Positions 10,402 through 64,000 of a stretch of DNA of 64,000 bases are shown here, one piece after another; position 1 is the first letter of the stretch; every line of letters starts with the position of its first letter. This DNA is from Aselliscus stoliczkanus (Eukaryota; Chordata; Mammalia; Chiroptera; Hipposideridae): contig CM066738.1 in NCBI GenBank assembly GCA_033961575.1, forward strand, positions 71,409,478 to 71,473,477, read 5' to 3'. Below the pieces are notes generated by a model. That model was not told the DNA's origin. It was given only the letters and a program-made list of their open reading frames with translations, and made no database searches. Both the position numbers and the translations under genes were made by a program.

Positions 10402-10843
10402 GCTCTTTAAACTATAAAATGTTATAAAGTATATCTGCAACATCCTCATCAAATGTTACTAAAAATATGGTATAGACCCTGTGTGATGGCTTACTCCTAA
10501 AAAAACAGGAGAAACGCTGCATTGATTGGCCTTTTACAAGTGTCAGTGAGCAGATCCCGTTCAAAGCCATCCTAGTGTCAGCCTTACGCTTGCTGAAGAA
10601 TTAGGTTTCATTTCCTTGAGAAGTGGAAGATGCTTTGGAGTCCTGGGGTTGCCTTCAGATTTAGTAATACTGCTTTACAAGTCAGATTTGCATTCCTGAG
10701 TTTAAAAGCATTGTGGTCAAAGCTGCTGCTGTCAAATCACCTCAAGTCTGGTAACATCTGGTGCTCATTCAACTTGGCCTTGATAGTGCAGCCACTGCCC
10801 AACCTGCAGACACAGTTCAAAGTCCCCAAACGCTGTCAAAGGG

Positions 10844-61157
<50,314 letters not shown>

Positions 61158-61391
61158 GCTGCCACGGCGCGGGTCTGCGGACCTCGGGGGAGGATAGGCG
61201 CTCGATCCGACTCGGCTGCGGTCGGCGCCACCGGCTGCCTCGGGACCGGGAGCTCACTGACAGCGAGCAACAGCCAGAGGAAGTGAGCTGCGCGCGCAGC
61301 TCAGGAAGGACGAAGGCGTCGTCAGCTCCTCCCTCCTCTAGGCGTTGCCGCTGCTGGGCCTCTCGGAGCCGGTTCTGGAGCCAGGCCTCCT

Positions 61392-61448
61392 GGGGGCGGG
61401 GCAGGGGGCGGGGAAAGGGGCGTGGCCTAGCCGTGTCTGGGGCGGGGC
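61392..61448. promoter_or_regulatory. cluster of GC boxes (Sp1-type)
   Basis: Two GGGGGCGGGG motifs lie at 61392-61401 and 61404-61413, a GGGGCGTGG at 61417-61425 and a GGGGCGGGGC at 61439-61448. They are 235-291 bases upstream of the NPC1 ATG, typical of a TATA-less promoter. Confidence 0.75.
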
Positions 61449-62086
61449 TGAACTCGACGGTGTCAACGCGACCTACCGAAGCCTTAGCTCCGCCTTTTGC
61501 CCTGCGGCCTCTGGGAGCCCCGGGATGGGGCTAGGGACTCCTACACCTGGAGAGCCGGAATTCTGGAATCCTGGCTGGGAGAATATTTCTAGAGTTGTAC
61601 CAACAGTGTGTGGTTTTCATGCTTTAAACTCATTTCTCCCCTCTTTGTCTTTCTTCGTTTGGAGACGGTTTTAGCAAATGGGAGTGGTTGTACACCCTTC
61701 ACCCAAAGTGAGACCCTATTTGCGGAATACGTATTTATTTAGGCCCGATGAGCACTCCGAGCAAGTTCTCCCAAACCCAGTCACCCAAAAGAAATCAGTG
61801 CCTCAGTACTTCTAGAGAAGCCCGGGGTGGCGTTGCGCAGTGTGGCCTTACCAACTTGTGATCCTAGAGCGCGAGGGCGGAGCGCGGCGGTGGCGAAGCG
61901 GGGTCACCCGATCTTGGTTTTCGTCCAGGCTGCACACATTCGGAAAAGCGCTAGAACGACACCATCTACTGGTGGCGCCAAGCGTGGCAGGGAACCCGGG
62001 GGAAATTAGTGAGGTGGGACCAGTTCATTTTTTAGTTTTAGGTGAAGTCAAGTAACAACCATAAGGAAGGTCGATCTTTTTTGCTT

Positions 62087-62090
<4 letters not shown>

Positions 62091-62117
<27 letters not shown>
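62091..62117. repeat. (GCT)9 trinucleotide repeat
   Basis: Nine uninterrupted GCT units upstream of the NPC1 promoter. It lies in no recognised exon. Confidence 0.95.
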
Positions 62118-62589
62118 TATTATTGTATATTTTGGTCTTACACTTATTTTTATTCTATGTATTTCTGGTAATATTTCCCCTCAGATTTCAATTATTGAGA
62201 CCACTCAAAAGCATCAGTCATTTCCACTTTGAAATTAAGGAAATGGAAGTAAGGATCTCTTTTCCCCACAGTGGGTGCCAATTTATAATGAAAAGACTAA
62301 ATTATAATGAATATCTGCAGCAATGCTCAAACCCAGTCCTAGGTGGGACCATTGTTCTGGTGACATTTCTGTTCCCACTCTACAAACTGACTAAGTTACT
62401 GTCTTGCCTCCCCATCTCCTCAGCCCTGAGATGTCCAGCTGGCTGGCTGGGCACTGAACCTATAGAGATTTCCTCTTGAACCCTATATCTTCCATGATGA
62501 CCTCCTGGCCCTAATCCAGCTGTGTGCTCTCTTGCTCCTGGTGGTTCCACTGGTGATAAAGTAGCATGCTTTATGCATCGGTACTCAAA

Positions 62590-62775
62590 GGTATTGTCAC
62601 TGAACCAGCAGCATCACCATCACCTGGGAACTTGTTAGAAATGCAAATTTATGGGGCTTCACCCTGGACATACTGCTTCCAAAACTCTGGGGATGAGCCC
62701 AGCCTTTTGTGTTTTAACTAACCTTTCAGGTGATTCCAATGCACGCTCAAATTCAAGAACTACAACTGTAATGTA
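62590..62775. repeat. MER5-like hAT element
   Basis: CATCACCTGGGAACTTGTTA, GGGGCTTCACCCTGGACATA and CAGGTGATTCCAATGCACGC, followed by CAAGAACTAC, follow the full MER5 order. Confidence 0.7.
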
Positions 62776-63430
62776 TTCCTTGCATCCTGGTGGGTTAGTT
62801 ATCCTTCCAATTTTAGCAAGTCCTTATGGAAAAACAAAACAAAACAAAACCTTTAAAAAGTAATTAACGTGAGTAAAGGATATTTCAAGCACCATATGAA
62901 ACATTTCTGGAATGGGCAGAAATTTTGATGCCCCACAATTTTGATGTCACAAAACAGTAACAAAGATCTTTTAGCCATATATATTTTTTCTGGTCCTGTC
63001 TTTCATACAGTTTCAACAATGCCCAAAAGTCTAGGATTATCTTTTAAATAAACTATGCTCTTTCTAAGAGACACATTTTTTGTTGATAAGAAAATAATCC
63101 ATGTTTATGGTAGAAACTTAGAAAATACATTAAAGATTAGAGACAAGAATTTAAAAAGAATTTATAATTTCACCATTATGGATAATCTGTGCCACATTAT
63201 GGTGTATTTTCTCCTTCTATGAAAATTATTTTAACATGGCTGAGAACATAAAAGATTTTTTGTTTAAATAACAATACCACTATTATTATATACACTAGTC
63301 AACATTGATTGCATAATAATAAAGGACAAAATACGAGGGAAAATGAAATTATTAGACATATGCCTCTTTATAAATGTGCAAAAACATCCTCCAGAAAACT
63401 TTTATGTATTTGAAAACATATATGTAAATA

Positions 63431-63600
63431 TATGGACTTTTTTTTTTTTTTTAGCTGAACCATCCTGCCACCTGTTGGCAGCTCAGTGGCAGCTCAGCTC
63501 GGGCTGGGCATCGAACTGTTGTTGCTCAGAGCTCAGCTCACACTCTTGAGCATGCTCTTAACCAACTGAGCCAGTTGACTGGCCCTTAATATATGGACTT
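63431..63600 (-). repeat. tRNA-related SINE with TSD
   Basis: The antisense SINE at about 63438-63587 (poly-T, AGCTGAACCATCCTGCCACC, ending TTGACTGGCCC) is flanked by AATATATGGACTTTT on both sides. Confidence 0.88.
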
Positions 63601-63647
63601 TTTAAACAAGTGAGAACATACAGTATACATTTTGCAGCTTGATTTCT

Positions 63648-64000
63648 TTCTTTCTTTCTTTTTAACGATTTTATTGGGGAATTTGGGGAGGGGAACAGAC
63701 AGTTGCAGTCATTTTTTGTTTTTTTTTGTTCTTCAGTCTAGTTGTGGAGGACATTGCTTCACTGGCCCATGTTGGTATTATCATTGCGCTCTTCCCGGGT
63801 GAGGCACATCGTTCTCCGGCCTCTGGACAGCCACTCATGGCAGCTCTTGGCAGCTCACGCTGATTGCCAGCTGCTCACGCTGGCTGCCGGCCACTCACTG
63901 TAGCCTATGGCAGCCCACTGCAGCAGAGGCTGCAGCCCACACTGTTGCCAGCCATTTTAGCTATAGAGGCAACCAGGTGGAGCTGTGGTTCACTACCTTA
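63648..64000 (-). repeat. composite SINE, long type 1, cut by window end
   Basis: A TTTC-rich start, then GATTTTATTGGGGAATTTGG, GTTGTGGAGGACATTGCTTC and GGCAGCTC-rich sequence. The head lies beyond position 64000. Confidence 0.85.

Larger units (their letters stand above)
10365..10843 (-). other. NPC1: NPC1 3' UTR (inferred extent)
   Basis: This runs from the NPC1 stop down to the inferred cleavage site and contains no coding exon. Its distal part is antisense to the RMC1 3' UTR. The exact end is inferred from the AATAAA only. Confidence 0.6.
61560..63430. other. upstream flank of NPC1, no gene seen
   Basis: This contains a GC-rich patch around 61860-61990, nine GCT units at 62091-62117, an old MER5-like hAT fragment at 62590-62775, and otherwise AT-rich unique sequence. 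I could not support any coding exon here. Confidence 0.6.

Overview
This window is mammalian nuclear DNA. It carries two convergent, multi-exon, conserved genes in a background of interspersed repeats. I recognise them from their translated exons as RMC1 (C18orf8/Mic1; + strand, last 12 exons, positions 1-10338) and NPC1 (- strand, all 25 coding exons, positions 61157 down to 10844). This is the arrangement known at human 18q11.2. The host is probably a bat. The abundant tRNA-related SINE modules (heads reading GGCCGGCCGAGTGGC, tails reading CCCCAATTCCCCAATAAA) and a recent-looking mariner MITE fit a yinpterochiropteran, perhaps rhinolophoid, genome. That assignment is from memory and only moderately secure.

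Layout: 1-10338 is the 3' half of RMC1, encoding the last 394 residues, with a poly(A) signal at 10396. A minus-strand poly(A) signal for NPC1 sits five bases away at 10385-10390, so the two messages probably overlap at their 3' ends. 10844-61157 is NPC1: 25 GT-AG exons join into an open frame of 1277 codons plus stop, one codon shorter than human, with no frameshift or premature stop. 60950-61560 is a CpG-rich promoter with several GC boxes. 61560-64000 is upstream flank with a GC-rich patch, a short GCT repeat, an old hAT fragment and two SINEs.

Functionally the pair belongs together. NPC1 is the lysosomal membrane transporter that exports LDL-derived cholesterol. RMC1 is a subunit of the MON1-CCZ1 Rab7 exchange factor, which is reported to be needed for NPC1-dependent lysosomal cholesterol export.

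The introns hold at least three related SINE families, often with clean target-site duplications. They also hold old L1 fragments in both orientations, MIR/L2, mariner-like MITEs with TA duplications, two hAT elements with perfect 8-bp duplications, and long CA/TG tracts. One tract abuts the NPC1 exon 12 splice donor. I found no undescribed multi-gene system. The best leads are the shared poly(A) hub, the UG tracts at NPC1 donors, and the modular SINE architecture.
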